A stretch of 64,000 nt of DNA from Paramyrothecium sp. XJ0827 (GCA_020881915.1 JAJFPB010000005.1:3968001-4032000), one strand, 5' to 3'. Counted from the stretch's first letter, positions 25,401 through 36,252 are shown. Notes: generated by a model from the sequence alone, not told the origin. Numbers and translations are program-made.

Positions 25401-27000
25401 AAATCTCCCACTGACAAGTATTGCAGATTCAACTTCGGTAATGCCAGGGGCCGCGAGCCATCATATACATCGGCCCGTTCAAATCCGCTATCAAACAAAG
25501 TCTGCTCGGTTGGTACCAGGTTCATATTCTGAGCCAGCTCCTGAAAAGTTCTTCTTCGTTCAAAAGTAGACAACATGATTTCCAGGAGAAGCTTTCGGTC
25601 TACCGTGAAGTTGAGATTTTCAGGATAGGTCGTTCGAAGGTCTAGATATCCAGCAAGCTCAGCCAGTTCGTCGTCAGACAATGGGTCCAATAGATTCGTC
25701 AGTTCTTCCCTTTTATCGATTGCTCCATAGTTTGACAAGGCTAGCACGGTAAGCTTCTCTTTAAAATATTTCAGTGCTGTTCGCTGCAGCCTTCCTAGGG
25801 AGGCGCAATGCTTGTCGTAGGCCTGGACATGGCTGTCCTGAACGCCAGTTTGGTCGTCGATTGGGAAGAAGGTATAGTGTGATAGCAGTGCGTGCATGTC
25901 TCGTAACAGGCCATTGCTCTCCTCGTTGAACATGGGTGACAAGCCCATGATGGGTACCAGGTGAAGATCCAGAACCAAGGAGTTCACATAGCGCCTTGTC
26001 GGTAATTGACTCTGAAGATCGGATATGAACTCCGCAAAGCGCTCGCAGTACACAACTTGTTCTAATTGATGTCAGTATAAAGCCGTGCCTATTGATGCTT
26101 CCAATACCAATCATACCTGGTTTCGCCGCCGGTTCGTACATGAGGCTTACAAAGTCCAAGAGCAGACTGTATAGCCACGATCTTTCGAAACGCAACTTGG
26201 CTTTGGTAGCGTCGTCGGAGGCGTCGTATCGCTTATGGGCAGCCCTCCAGGCTTTGCGGAGGTGTGGCTTCTGATCAAGCAGGGTTTCGCGCAGCTTTTC
26301 CGAAGAGATATTGTGCCAAATGCCTATAGAAACGAGTGGGGCACATTCTTTTCGGACAATATCGCAGTCTAAACTTTGGAACGCATAGATCAGGAAGCAG
26401 AGAAGATGCGTCCTAACAACCATCGGCAACGTGCGGTCGAGTAGTAAAGAGAGTACACGTCGGAACATGGACGAAAACTCGGCTGGTCGATCCTCAAATA
26501 TACCTGGTGACATTGTCAGTAGCTGAGATAAATGGGTGCAATCAAGGCTATACGCACTCCATGTCTCAAGGTGTTCCCGCTTCTTGACATTGGCGATCAA
26601 CGCAATCAGGAGCACGTGGAAGTTGGAGGCATCCTCTGTGTAGCCTGGCCACAGATAGCTAGGTCAATCAGTCAGTACACGAGCTCCCCGCGTGTTGAAA
26701 TCAACAGGCCTACCTCTCCAGCGTCTGCAGGCTCTCCAGAAGCAGCAGGGACTTGTATTGAAAGCCTTCTCGCTCCAACAGATCCCAAATGCTTTGCTTG
26801 ACCACGTCATTCTTGACCTTGGGCTTTGCAGCCTTCTTTCCAGGCTTCAACCAAGTCTTTCGCGCAACCTGCACGAAAGCGTGCTCCTCTTCTTCGACTT
26901 CGGCCGGGGTAGGACGCTCGCGATTGCTGTCTGGCTTGGGCTTCAGCGGCTCCGACGCCTGCGCCGCGCCGCTCTTTTTGAGACGCTTCGCATTAGGCAT
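22455..27000 (-). CDS. intron-binding spliceosomal RNA helicase Aquarius (Cwf11-like)
   Basis: Exons 27000-26714, 26658-26558, 26503-26117, 26061-22987 and 22915-22455 sum to 1437 codons, 1436 aa. Aquarius/IBP160 is an SF1 helicase that binds the intron near the branch site in the spliceosome; S. pombe Cwf11 is the fungal counterpart. After a basic N-terminus (MPNAKRLKKSG) come the conserved 'YLWPGYTEDASNFHVLLIAL' region and a long helical-repeat part. Next is the helicase core: the Walker A motif GPPGTGKT at about 839-846, motif II-like MEEAAQITE, and the late motifs ISILTTYAGQ and VDKYQGEQND...AVSRAR. The C-terminus is acidic. The donor after GEQND is GTAAGT and restores 'YIILSLTRT'. It is divergent from the THO1 gene, 587 bp away. 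Confidence 0.93.
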
Positions 27001-27587
27001 TGCTGAATCGGCAGGGCGACATGGGCTTGCGTAGCCTGCGGTAGAAACACGACCACGAAGAAGACGCCGGTACGCAGCGTTTCCCTGGGGGGTTGGAGAT
27101 CGAGTCCGTGTAAACGCAGCAGCTTCCGTACGAAGTGCTGTTTCGGTCGAGCTTCAAAATTTCAGCCTCGTCATATGGGGGCTTCAGCCACGGAAACCAG
27201 CCAACAATAGCGAGCAACAAGTACCTAGCGCCACACCGATACCTCGGGCGCCTCAATTTCGGCTTAGCCTGCCACGCTAATGCACCAGCGCCCAGGTACC
27301 TGCACGGCAAGAGAACCTCAATCCAGAATCAATAGCCTTATCGTCGCAGCACTCTTTGCTTCACGACCACTACCCTCCAGCTTCTTCCGCGCATTGGTAC
27401 AGACACAAAGGAGGGTGTGTCTTTGTCACAATCGCCAGACTAGATGCGTCTCCTCCACGCCGATCTCGACGTTTCTCTCAGTAATTGCTGGCTTCAGTCT
27501 CGTCTAGCTGACTATTCTGTCACGCTTTCAACTTCGTCCTAAGCGAAACATCAGCCTTGCGCTCGCGACCGTCCAATTCCCTTTACA
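27001..27587. promoter_or_regulatory. bidirectional promoter region between Aquarius (-) and THO1 (+)
   Basis: This 587-bp region separates two divergent starts, so both promoters and leaders must lie here. It is rich in CCT/CTTC-type pyrimidine stretches on the THO1 side. No specific factor site was identified. Both genes act in nuclear mRNA processing, so shared regulation is plausible but unproven. Confidence 0.55.
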
Positions 27588-30289
27588 ATGCCAGCCCTCG
27601 ACGTGGGCAACCCTGGCGTCTCGGCGGTTGCAGACGTGAAGTCTGTCCTTTCGACTCTGCTACAGGAAGCATCAGCTGCGAAGCAAACAACAACTGTCGA
27701 GCCTGCCCTCAACCAGTCCGATCTATCCGACCTTTGTTCGCGAGTGTCCACGGCACTAGGCCCTGTGAAAACAACGACCACCGACGATGGAGCCACAAGA
27801 GAAGATGCGTCAAAGGCATGGCGGTATAGCGTGATAGAGGCTGCTGCTCGAGACATATTTGCCCATTTCATCGTGAGCTTGCAATCCACTCAGCGAATAA
27901 TCACGGGGGGAGGAACTGAAAGTTTTAGGCCACGACTTCGATCGACAACCCCGAATTCGTCAACATGTGGAATTTGCTCGATATACTTTCTATTTTGTCC
28001 GACGAGGGCGTGTGCGACGCCGCCTTGATGTTCCTGCTTGTCGAAGAGCTGTTGGACAGCCAAGAGATACCAGGGTGCCGGAAGGTGTTCGACTTTCTAG
28101 AATCCAGACGCGAGCGCATTACGTCCAAGCACTTTTCTTCGAAAAAATTCACTCTTCTTCGAAGCTGTAATGAGCTCTTGCGGCGCTTATCTAGAGCCGA
28201 AGACACGGCCTTTTGCGGGCGGGTGTTCATCTTCCTGTTCCAGAGCTTTCCTCTTGGAGACAGGAGCTCAGTGAACCTCAGAGGCGAGTACCATGTTGAA
28301 AACGTGACTTCCTATGAGACTGCGGAGCACGATGCATCGAAAATGGACGTCGACGAAGGCCATGCGGGCACACCAGGGGCAAACGCCAAAGGCGCTGCTG
28401 CCGAGTCCAAGTCGGGGGACAAGCCATTGGACCCGGACTCACTATACCCATTGTTCTGGTCTTTGCAAGAAGGCTTCAGTCAGCCTCTTAAACTGCTTGA
28501 GGCAGCGAGGTTTGCGCAGTTTAGGGGCAGCCTAGAGGCCACAATCAAATCATTCCAGTCAACTCAGAATGAAGACAAGCCCCGCGCATCCAAGAGCTTA
28601 GAGGATTCAAAACGCAACCTGAAGAGGAAATTGGATGCCAATGAGCAAGATGCATTGCCTGAAACCTTCAATCCAAAGTACCTGACAAGCAAGGATCTCT
28701 TCGAACTCGAGGTAGAGCCTCCCCTCTCCGTGACATGCGGTCTTCCACTGACATCCTCAACAGATCAGTGATCTCTCGTTCCGTCGTCATGTGCTTGTGC
28801 AGGCGCTCATCATTCTTGACTTTCTGCTCTCGTTGTCAGCGCAGGGAAAGGAGAAGCTCGCGACCGTCAGTGCCTCAAACAAGGCCGTCATGTACCCTTA
28901 TCTACTCAGTGCAGAAGATGCAAGTATTTGCGACTAACGTTGTACGATCACATATGGCTAACATGTTCTTAGACGAAATGGGCGAACGATGTGAAGAAGT
29001 CCATCTCGGATTATTTAAAACAAGGCTTTGATGGGCCCTACTTCTACCGCATGGTAGAAACAGTCCTCGCTAGGGACAAGAATTGGGTCTTTTGGAAGTT
29101 GGCAGGATGCCCGCCTATCCAACGGGATCCTGTGTCGCCAGCTACCTTCGTGGAAGCCAAGGAGTCAGCGCAGCGTATGGCTACGAGCAAACGCCTGCGT
29201 CCTACGCCCATGGGCACGGTCTCCCTCGACTTTCTACGCAGTGATGATGAGAGCGTCGCCATGGAGCAGCTGCGGTCTGATGAGAGATACCGGCTGCCAG
29301 AGTTGGACACGTTCAAAGCCAAGATTGCAGATGATGACTTCGAGATCTCCATGCCAACGAATGATCGAACCAAGGCGGCCGCTATCGCAGGCAAATCAAG
29401 CAAGAGTTGGAGGGCCCTTCGCGTTGCTGGTCGGTTCAAGTTGGCAGCATTCGACAAGATTGACGATCCTAAGAAGGTTGATGTTGTTTTTGAAGAACTT
29501 GTTGAGCACGAAGAGACTGGGGACGATGCAGAGGCGGATGCGAGTGAGGAGGATCTGCCAAAGAACCGAGAGCCCATCATTATCTCCGGCCCGCCAGCGG
29601 TCGGGAAAACTCTGCTCATTGAGAAGTTGCTGGAACAGCACAAGGGCGTCTTTGCCCAGGTTGTTCGACACACGACACGCGAACCATGCGACGGCGAAGT
29701 CAATGGCACGACGTACCACTTTGTCAAGGCTCAGGAGTTCAATCAACTGCGTGATGGCGATCGTCTAATCGAGTACGGCACGCGTGATGGCGTTGATTAT
29801 GGCACAAGCAGCAAAGAGATTGAGGCCATTTCCGAAAATGGCAAAATACCAGTCATTGAATTAGATCTCGAGGTAAGCACATGCGCCCCCTGTGTCCAGT
29901 TTCCGCTGGCACAAACTAACCTTGCACCCTTGCAGGCTGCCCAATTTGCCAAGGACATGGACTTCACAGCTCGCTACATCTTCGTCAAACCCGCCAGCGC
30001 CGAGTCGCTCCAGGAGCGCCTCGAAAAGAGCGGCAGAAGCGGCGACGTGATCCAAGAGACTCTCGCCAACCTACCCGCCACAACAGACGAGTCGAAGCTC
30101 AAGGAGGTTTTCAACTCCACCATTGTCAACGATCACATTGACACCGCTGTCAAGTCTCTTGAAGGCTATGTATACGAGTCGGGAGAATCGGCGGGTGAGC
30201 TGACGAACGGTCATGGCGGCAACAATGAGGAGCAGGATGCGGAAATGGCAGATGCAGAGAAGGCCGAAGACGGGCAGGAGGCATCATAA
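27588..30289 (+). CDS. THO complex subunit 1 fused to a guanylate-kinase-like domain
   Basis: Exons 27588-27872, 27929-28711, 28764-28919, 28973-29872 and 29936-30289 give 825 aa. The first two thirds match the THOC1/Hpr1 family: 'IDNPEFVNMWNLLDILSILS', 'CGRVFIFLFQSFPLGDRSSV', 'YLTSKDLFELE' and the signature RDKNWVFWK at about 440. This family is a core part of the nuclear THO/TREX complex that couples transcription to mRNA export. Exon 4 then runs without interruption into a guanylate-kinase fold: P-loop GPPAVGKT at 614-621, HTTREP at 641-646, GEVNGTTYHFV, YGTS at 684-687 and ARYIFVKPAS. Helices follow that match the kinase C-terminus (STIVNDHIDTAVKSLEGYVY). The second Arg of the TTRxPR motif is Cys, and the lid lacks the usual GRGTE/R pattern, so catalysis is doubtful. 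The tail is acidic. Intron 3 is GC-AG. Confidence 0.92.
28920..28972 (+). other. GC-AG intron in the THO1 gene
   Basis: This 53-nt intron starts GCAAGT and ends TTCTTAG, with a GCTAAC branch site close to the acceptor. Using it joins LLSAED to TKWANDVKKS in frame. The only nearby GT donor (at 28924) would put the downstream conserved exon out of frame. GCAAGT is the classic donor of the minor GC-AG class. Confidence 0.8.
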
Positions 30290-30728
30290 CGGGAAGCACA
30301 GCATATAGGAGAAAGGCGCAGTCGGCGTTTTTATTTTGGTGTTTGTAAAAATTAAGGGCGGGACTTGGGCTCATGTCGAAGCTACGGAGAGCTCAGAATT
30401 TATGGAAACAGGATCTAATCATGATACCCCCAAGTAGCTCTCAGTACGAAGATTTCTGCAAATAGACTCCTTGACATCACTGATTTGGTAGCCTTGCGTA
30501 GCACAGAAAATGACACGAGCAGTTGATGCACGAGGGAATGGAGTAGATTTGAGTGGAACGTTGGCCTAAAAATGAGAGTCAAAACAACAAAGCAAATAAG
30601 ACTGGTTTGAACAACATTGACAACCAATCAAGTCCACACTTGGCCTAAGAGCAAGCACGAAGGCGTTTTTGTTGTTTGCAGCGGCAATGAAACAAGCTCC
30701 AAAGGTGGAGATGATACTTGCGCTGTTT
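30290..30728. terminator. convergent 3' flank between THO1 (+) and eIF5 (-)
   Basis: About 440 bp hold both 3' ends. On the minus strand TTTTTA/T-rich stretches occur, but no unambiguous polyadenylation signal was assigned. No gene was seen. Confidence 0.4.
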
Positions 30729-32070
30729 CTACTCCTCCTCTGAAGATTCCTCCTCCTCAGCCTCCTCAAGCCACTTCAAAAATGGCTCGGCGGCCTTGCG
30801 GACCTTCTTGGAGGTAGACAAATCGGTGTACTTCTTGCTTGCCTTGGTGCCCCACTTGGTGACAACCTCCTCACTGACAAGATCATAGTGATAGTACAGC
30901 TGAAGAACCTTGACAACCAGCTGCTGGATGACGTCAGGGTTCTCCTTGCTCAATGCACCCAGAAGACGCTCTGTGCCGCCAAGGAGGGCCTTTTCATGAC
31001 GCTCGGAGCTGACGATCTATGGGAAATGGTTAGGGACGGTTTTCCAGGTCGATGTAGGACATGGATGAGATACGTACCTGCTTCAGCATTGCTGCACGCT
31101 TAGGAATTTGGGCACAGATGTTCTGGTCGAACACAGTCTGGACCAAGACCAGGACGGTGCGATGCTTGGTGTGAATGCCGAGCTCCTTGGCCTTGACGAA
31201 GATGTCCACGGAGTCAACGTTGTCAATCCCGTTCTTGTCCTCGGCCTCCTGCTGGATCCAGTTGCCAAGTTCGTCGTAGATAGTGTTGCCGCCACCCTCA
31301 GCATCCTCGTCGTCCTCATCTCCGATGTTGAGCTTCTGCTTGAACTCACCAGGCAGTTGAGCCTGGCGAGCCTTGACAGCCTCCTCGCTCATGTCGACGG
31401 CCCACTGCGTCTCACGCTCTTCCTCGATATCAACCTCGGGAGCCTCAGCCTGCATTCTCTGGAACTCATCGTCACTATCGACGTTGCCGTTCTCGCCGTT
31501 CTCGTTGGAGCCCTTGTCGGAACCATCCTCGCCGCCGCTGCCATGGCCGTTGCTGGTTCCATTGGCGGCGTTGCCGTTTTGCTGCTTGGCCTTGCGGGCA
31601 GCCTTTCTCTCGGCCTTGTCCTTCTTGCCCTTCTTGGGCTGGTTCTTGAGGATGAAGCCGCTCAGCTTGTGGCGAATGTCAACCTCGGTTCGCTGGCCGC
31701 AGGCCTTGCAGTCGAGCAGGATGCGCTCATCCTTGATGTTGACGTCGGTCTCTGGGTTCTTGCAATGCTTGCAAAGAACAAACTTGTTGATGAAGCCATC
31801 GAGAGACTCCTGAAGCTTGGTAGCGTCGTGAGCACCGTTGATAATCCAACGATCGTCCTTGGGGTCCATGGTGGTCTGGGCTCCAAGTTCGAAGCCAAAG
31901 TACTTAATGACATAGGAGCCAGGACGAGCAAGGGAGGCAGCAACGCTGGGCAGGTTGACGACTACGGTCTTGATACCGTTACCCTTGCCTTCGATCTTTG
32001 TCTGGAGACGCTCCATCTTATAGCGGTAGAAGGAGTCGCTGACATCGCGGCGGATATTGACGAGAGACAT
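30729..32070 (-). CDS. translation initiation factor eIF5
   Basis: Exons 32070-31078 and 31016-30729 give 426 aa, the normal family length. eIF5 is the GTPase-activating protein for eIF2 in the 43S/48S preinitiation complex. The N-terminal domain carries the catalytic arginine region (SDSFYRYKM; Arg16 here corresponds to the known Arg15 finger). It also has a zinc ribbon with Cys100, Cys103, Cys121 and Cys124. A Lys/Ala-rich and Asn/Gly-rich linker follows. The C-terminal W2 HEAT domain (about 260-415) ends in the typical acidic tail, [12 protein letters not shown], which binds eIF2-beta and eIF3. The ORF opens at the first ATG. The region upstream to about 32600 is leader and promoter. Confidence 0.96.
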
Positions 32071-32973
32071 GATGGCGGTGTTTTGAATTGGATCGTGAGA
32101 AGCAAATTATGGGTGAGCGAGGCTTTGTCGGTAACTGAGACTCTACTGCAGCGGGCGATCGGGCATGTAGAGGAGGCTGGTCGAGCACGGAGGAGGAATA
32201 TCAAATCTCGGGATGACTTCTGGTGGACATAGGACAAACGGGACAGAGTCGAGTTTGTAGTAGTGTATGCATGAACTCGGGCGAAGGAAGTGGTTCAGCC
32301 GCAAGAATAGATGTCGGGACTACAAGGTTTCCGCGGTATGCGAAATAAATGCAGCTTGAAGAGGTGTCTGGACACGGTGGACTGGTCGTGCTGATACATA
32401 AACAGCAATGTGCTCCGTAGGGATGCTAAGTGATGGGTTGTGCTGTGTCGTCAAAGGACAACGCTTGGGCAGCAGGTTGAAGGACGGAAGCGCGGTGCTG
32501 GACGGGTTGCCTTGGAAAGGACTTCGGACAGTTGGGGGACTCGGCAAAACGAGAGGGGATGAGTACGTGTGCGAGTGCTGCGATGATTGGAGAGAGTCAG
32601 CAACAGCCCGAGGCGAGGGTTGAGAGAGAGAGAGAGGAAGGAAAAAAGAAGCAAATTACGGAAAGGAGGGGAAACGTACCGCGATATGATGGAGACTGGG
32701 GCAAATTCTCTGGCAGTGCGTGTGCAGAGTTTTTGGTAACTAGCAGAGTAGCAAGCTTACGAGGAATGGGGTCGGGTTAGGATCGGAAGTGGAGGAAGTG
32801 ATCACGTTTCGGCACGGCCAGGATTTTCTTTGGCGCGAAGGACAGGGCGGCGCCGCTTGGGAGTGGGAGGGAGAGCAAAAAAATTCAGGTGTGCATGGAG
32901 GTACCTCTAACAGCCTAACGCGCGAAGAGGGAGGTGGGGTTGGTTTTTTGGCGGTTCCACCTTTCAACGGGCT

Positions 32974-33008
32974 GCTTGCTTTGCTTGCTTTGCTTGCTTG
33001 CTTGCTTC
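32974..33008. repeat. GCTT/GCTTT microsatellite
   Basis: Tandem GCTTGCTTT units become plain GCTT units. Intergenic, upstream of eIF5. Directly visible. Confidence 0.85.
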
Positions 33009-33414
33009 CATTGTGAGGGGGACAAGCACAGATCCCGTAAAGTCGAAGGTATCCACAGGCTACTTGTTATGGTTTGCCAGGTCAGTGCAGCGGTCCAACG
33101 CGCTGGCCCCTAACAACTCAGGTGAGGGAGGTAAGGTTAGGTGGACTGTCTGGAGCCTCACAAGGCGCGATTCCAAGTGCTGGGCTGCCTAGCCTAAACT
33201 TGCATCGCCTTGCCTCGGCACGCCTCGATTCGCCCGCATCAATGTACAGTATGAGGCTGTACAGTACAGAACAGTCTAGTCCGTCGGCCATTAACGCACT
33301 GAAACGCATTGAGCAGAACAAAGGCATGGCATCACTTGGCAGTGAACACAAGTGCCAACATCTAACAAGATGCAACGCCATCTTGAATGCATGTACCACA
33401 CCTCCCCTCTCTTC

Positions 33415-33466
33415 AGGTACCTACCTTACCTTTCATACCTACCTTAAGGTAAGGTATCTTATAGGT
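33415..33466. repeat. cluster of AAGGTA/GGTACCT motifs, partly inverted
   Basis: Contains CAGGTACCTACCTTACC, then TACCTACC and TTAAGGTAAGGTATC, so copies occur in both orientations around a CCTTAAGG palindrome. It is one of many such clusters in the intergenic DNA of this window. Confidence 0.7.
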
Positions 33467-33541
33467 ACGCTGCCGCAAAATATCGGTGACACAAAGAGAC
33501 AGGAAACAACATCACGAGTTCTGCCTCCATGGCAAATCAGT

Positions 33542-33566
33542 CCAGTACAGTACAGTACAGTACCAG
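33542..33566. repeat. CAGTA tandem repeat with palindromic GTACAGTAC character
   Basis: Four to five CAGTA units (CCAGTACAGTACAGTACAGT). Each junction contains the GTAC palindrome. Related GTACAGTAC/CTGTACAG pieces occur at about 33243-33273, 20658-20675 and 62288-62316. Confidence 0.75.
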
Positions 33567-34112
33567 ATCCCCAGTAACGATTGGCTTTTAGTAACTTGCG
33601 CCATTTGCATGAGAAGTAATCTCGCATGTAGGTTGAGGCGCCCAGGATCTCATGTAGTGCATACATGCAGGTTCTCATGCCTTCTGTTTAAGGTCACATA
33701 TGACAAACACTAATAGAGTTTATACGGGTTTTATTTGAACCAATCGAACAGTCAAACACGACCACCGTGGGTGGCGACTTGTCCTGCAAACGTGTCTGGA
33801 CTCTGGGCCACTCGCTTGCCTTGTTGAATAGCATGATCAGGCTCCGGCAGAAGAGGTTCAGGCACCAAAATCTCAGCCACCTGCAGCAACAACTGGCCTC
33901 ACGGCTCCCAGTGACCCATGCTCGCAGCGTCGAAAACGTGATGAGTCGATGGATACCGGGTTGTGCTCACATGTTTTTCCTGGCTCCGGCGCTATCGACA
34001 GAGGGAGCTCCTGTTGGCGAAAATCCTCAAGCTGCCATAGCTGACTCACTCCACGGCGAGGGCTGCTGGACGGTTGCCGCAGTCATTCTCAAACCCTGCG
34101 ACTGAGGTGTAT

Positions 34113-35933
34113 TTATGCCAACTGATCCTCCGCTTCGAGGGGTTCAAAATGAAGCAGGCATCGTTGTCCCAAGGGCCGTGACGAGATCAATTGATCCGAT
34201 ATGGCCATGGACTCTGCAGTCATTGATGGATCCGGTGTGGTTTTAAATGCAGAATAGACATCTCTCAGGAGGGTTTTCATTTCGACCAGAGCAAGACTAA
34301 ATTTCCCAAAACAAGCCCGTTAGTATTGTGACTCATTGACGGCATTCTCAGGGGGGGGAAAGGATTGCTCGAGACGTACTGCTTCCCTACACAACCCCTT
34401 CCGCCATTCGAAAATGAGAAGAGGAGTCGCCGGCGGTCGGCGTCTCCGTCGGAGCTCAGCCACCGTTCGGGATTGAACGTGTCGGGGTCCGGGAAAACGC
34501 CCGTGTTGATGCGGTGAACCGAGAATGCCTGGCAGCTCACGATCGTCTTCTCTGGGAGGTAGAATCCGTCAATCGTACGACCACGGGATGGGACGTAGCG
34601 TGGCAGCGACATCGGAATTGGCGGGAAGCACCGGAGTCCCTCGCAGATGACGGCGTCCAGATACGGCAACTGATCGAAAGGCACTTCCCGATGGCTACGC
34701 AGCTCCTCTTGCAGCCGGCGCTGGATATGCACTGATCGGGTCTGTGACAGTTCCCACATGAGAAAACATAGCCCATCTCCTGTTGTGTCAATGCCCGCTG
34801 CCATGTGGTCGAGGCACTCGGCGGCCATATCAATCTGCTCAAGTTCCTCGTTCTTCTGCTCGAGGCGGCTCATGAGCGTAAAGGACGCCACATCGCTGCG
34901 CTTGCTTGCCTCCAACACGTAATTGTCAGCCAGCGGCGTTTGTCGGGGCTTCGCGACAAGGCTCAGTATGCGGTCCAGCAGTCGATGGACCGCGGGGCTG
35001 TAGTGAGATATCAATCGATCTGTCGTGGTTAGCCGTCTTCGTCTCCTCGTCGTTCCGCTCATCTGACGACGTCGTGGCTTACTCTGAAGGCTATCATCAG
35101 CTGCGACCTGGTGCATCATCTCCTCGTCTTCTGTCTTCCGCAGGCAGTCTGTACCGTGCGGGTGGAACAAATGATGCGTAACGCAGTCGCAAGCGTATGC
35201 ATGCAGAGCTTTTTTTCGTGTTAGCGGTGGTATACCAGGTCATTGAGTAAACGAACCCATCTAGAGACCAAATTGTCAGCAAGGGTAGTGTTTGAAGTCA
35301 TTATGAGCAGCTTACGAATATGTCTGCGGTGCCATTGTTGGATTTGACGCAACGCTCAACGAATCTGGTGGAGCGCTCCTTGACACCAGCAAGCGATGCA
35401 CTTTTCATGATGTTTGAGTTTGCATACCGATCTGCAAGTAATCTCTTCCGCCTCGCATGCTACGTTTGAATTAGCGAATACTTTCAGGCCATCAACAGCA
35501 GGAGGCTAACATCAGCCTTGTAAAGCATGGTAAACATGGTCCTGATAGCAAAGTCAGACCAAAGAATACGAAAGAGGCCACCAAGTATCGAACATGCTTA
35601 CCTTCTACCGAACAGGGTGAACAGATCGTAAAACTCCGTCTTTTCGTAGCCACTGCCTCCGGAGCAGTAGATTTCTTTCAGGGCCGCCTCCGACGTGAAT
35701 GACACCTCATTGGGTGCGATACGGACGACCGGGCCATACTTCTCGTGCAATTTGTGGACGTACAGAGTCCTATTCGCCTTGAGCTCGTTCCATTTCAATA
35801 TAGCTGAGGTGAACTTGGACACAAAGGGACCAGGCAGTCCTCTTAGTGGTGAGAGCAAGCAGCGAACCAGATAGGCGCCCGATAAGAACAGCAGCAATAT
35901 CGCCGCACCTGGGAAAGAGTACCAAAGGAGCAT
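34113..35933 (-). CDS. cytochrome P450 monooxygenase, ER-anchored
   Basis: Exons are 35933-35602, 35541-35511, 35459-35316, a 4-nt microexon 35260-35257, 35208-35083, 35019-34380 and 34296-34113; together they give 486 aa in frame. The N-terminal membrane anchor (MLLWYSFPGAAILLLFLSGA) is followed by the Pro-rich hinge LRGLPGPF. The I-helix is AAGIDTTGD, the K-helix ExxR is EGLR in VICEGLRCFPP, and the heme loop is FSNGGRGCVGKH with the Cys ligand. This is a microsomal fungal P450 with unknown substrate. The nearest gene-like neighbours are housekeeping, so it is not in an evident biosynthetic cluster. Confidence is high for the domain and moderate for the joint near 35200-35320. Without the microexon, a frameshift would make this a pseudogene. 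The ATG at 35933 is preferred because the nine bases before it (TTG AAC GAG) follow a stop. Confidence 0.85.
35257..35260 (-). other. candidate 4-nt microexon (ATGG) in the P450 gene
   Basis: It lies between TCTCTAG and GTTCGT. The flanking introns (35315-35261, 55 nt; 35256-35209, 48 nt) have good branch sites, GCTGAC and GCTAAC. Including ATGG keeps ADIF-M-ALHAYACD in frame; skipping it shifts the frame. Confidence 0.55.
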
Positions 35934-35942
35934 CTCGTTCAA

Positions 35943-36176
35943 TTAGTCGACGTTCCTCTGCTCGCCTTGCTGCAAGGGAAGAACAGTCCATTCATTGGGT
36001 TGCGCTGCTAAGCTTTTGTATATCTGCCATCCACGCCCGGTTCTTATCTCGCGAGCCATGTCAAAGGGCGCCAGGGTAGGCGATTTCGGAGGGACTAGCT
36101 CAAGTGCCTTAACTCGGTAGGCTTTGAACTTGGCCGAGGCACCGAGCCACTTAGCGGGCAGCCGTTTGACAATCAT
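35943..36176 (-). other. 77-codon open frame in the P450 leader
   Basis: It starts at an ATG (MIVKRLPAKWLGASAKFK) and ends at a TAA in the same frame as the P450. Only three codons separate that TAA from the P450 ATG. Composition is protein-like with GC-rich third positions. It has no recognised family and may be an upstream ORF, a separate small gene, or chance. Confidence 0.3.
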
Positions 36177-36252
36177 TCATTAAATCATTCGACCAGTCCT
36201 AACCCTTGTCGGAGAAGCGTCTAGCCTTGCTACGGGTCGCTATGTCGCCTCC

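Larger units (their letters stand above)
32071..34112. other. intergenic region between eIF5 (leader side) and the P450 3' end
   Basis: About 2 kb without a supported gene. It contains a GCTT/GCTTT microsatellite, AAGGTA-type motif clusters at about 33121-33140 and 33415-33466, and several GTACAGTAC palindromes. The first several hundred bases belong to the eIF5 promoter and leader. Confidence 0.45.

Noticed and set aside
31108..32232. 374-codon plus frame opposite eIF5
   Set aside because: Leu/Val-rich shadow of the strongly biased eIF5 codons on the other strand; no domain.
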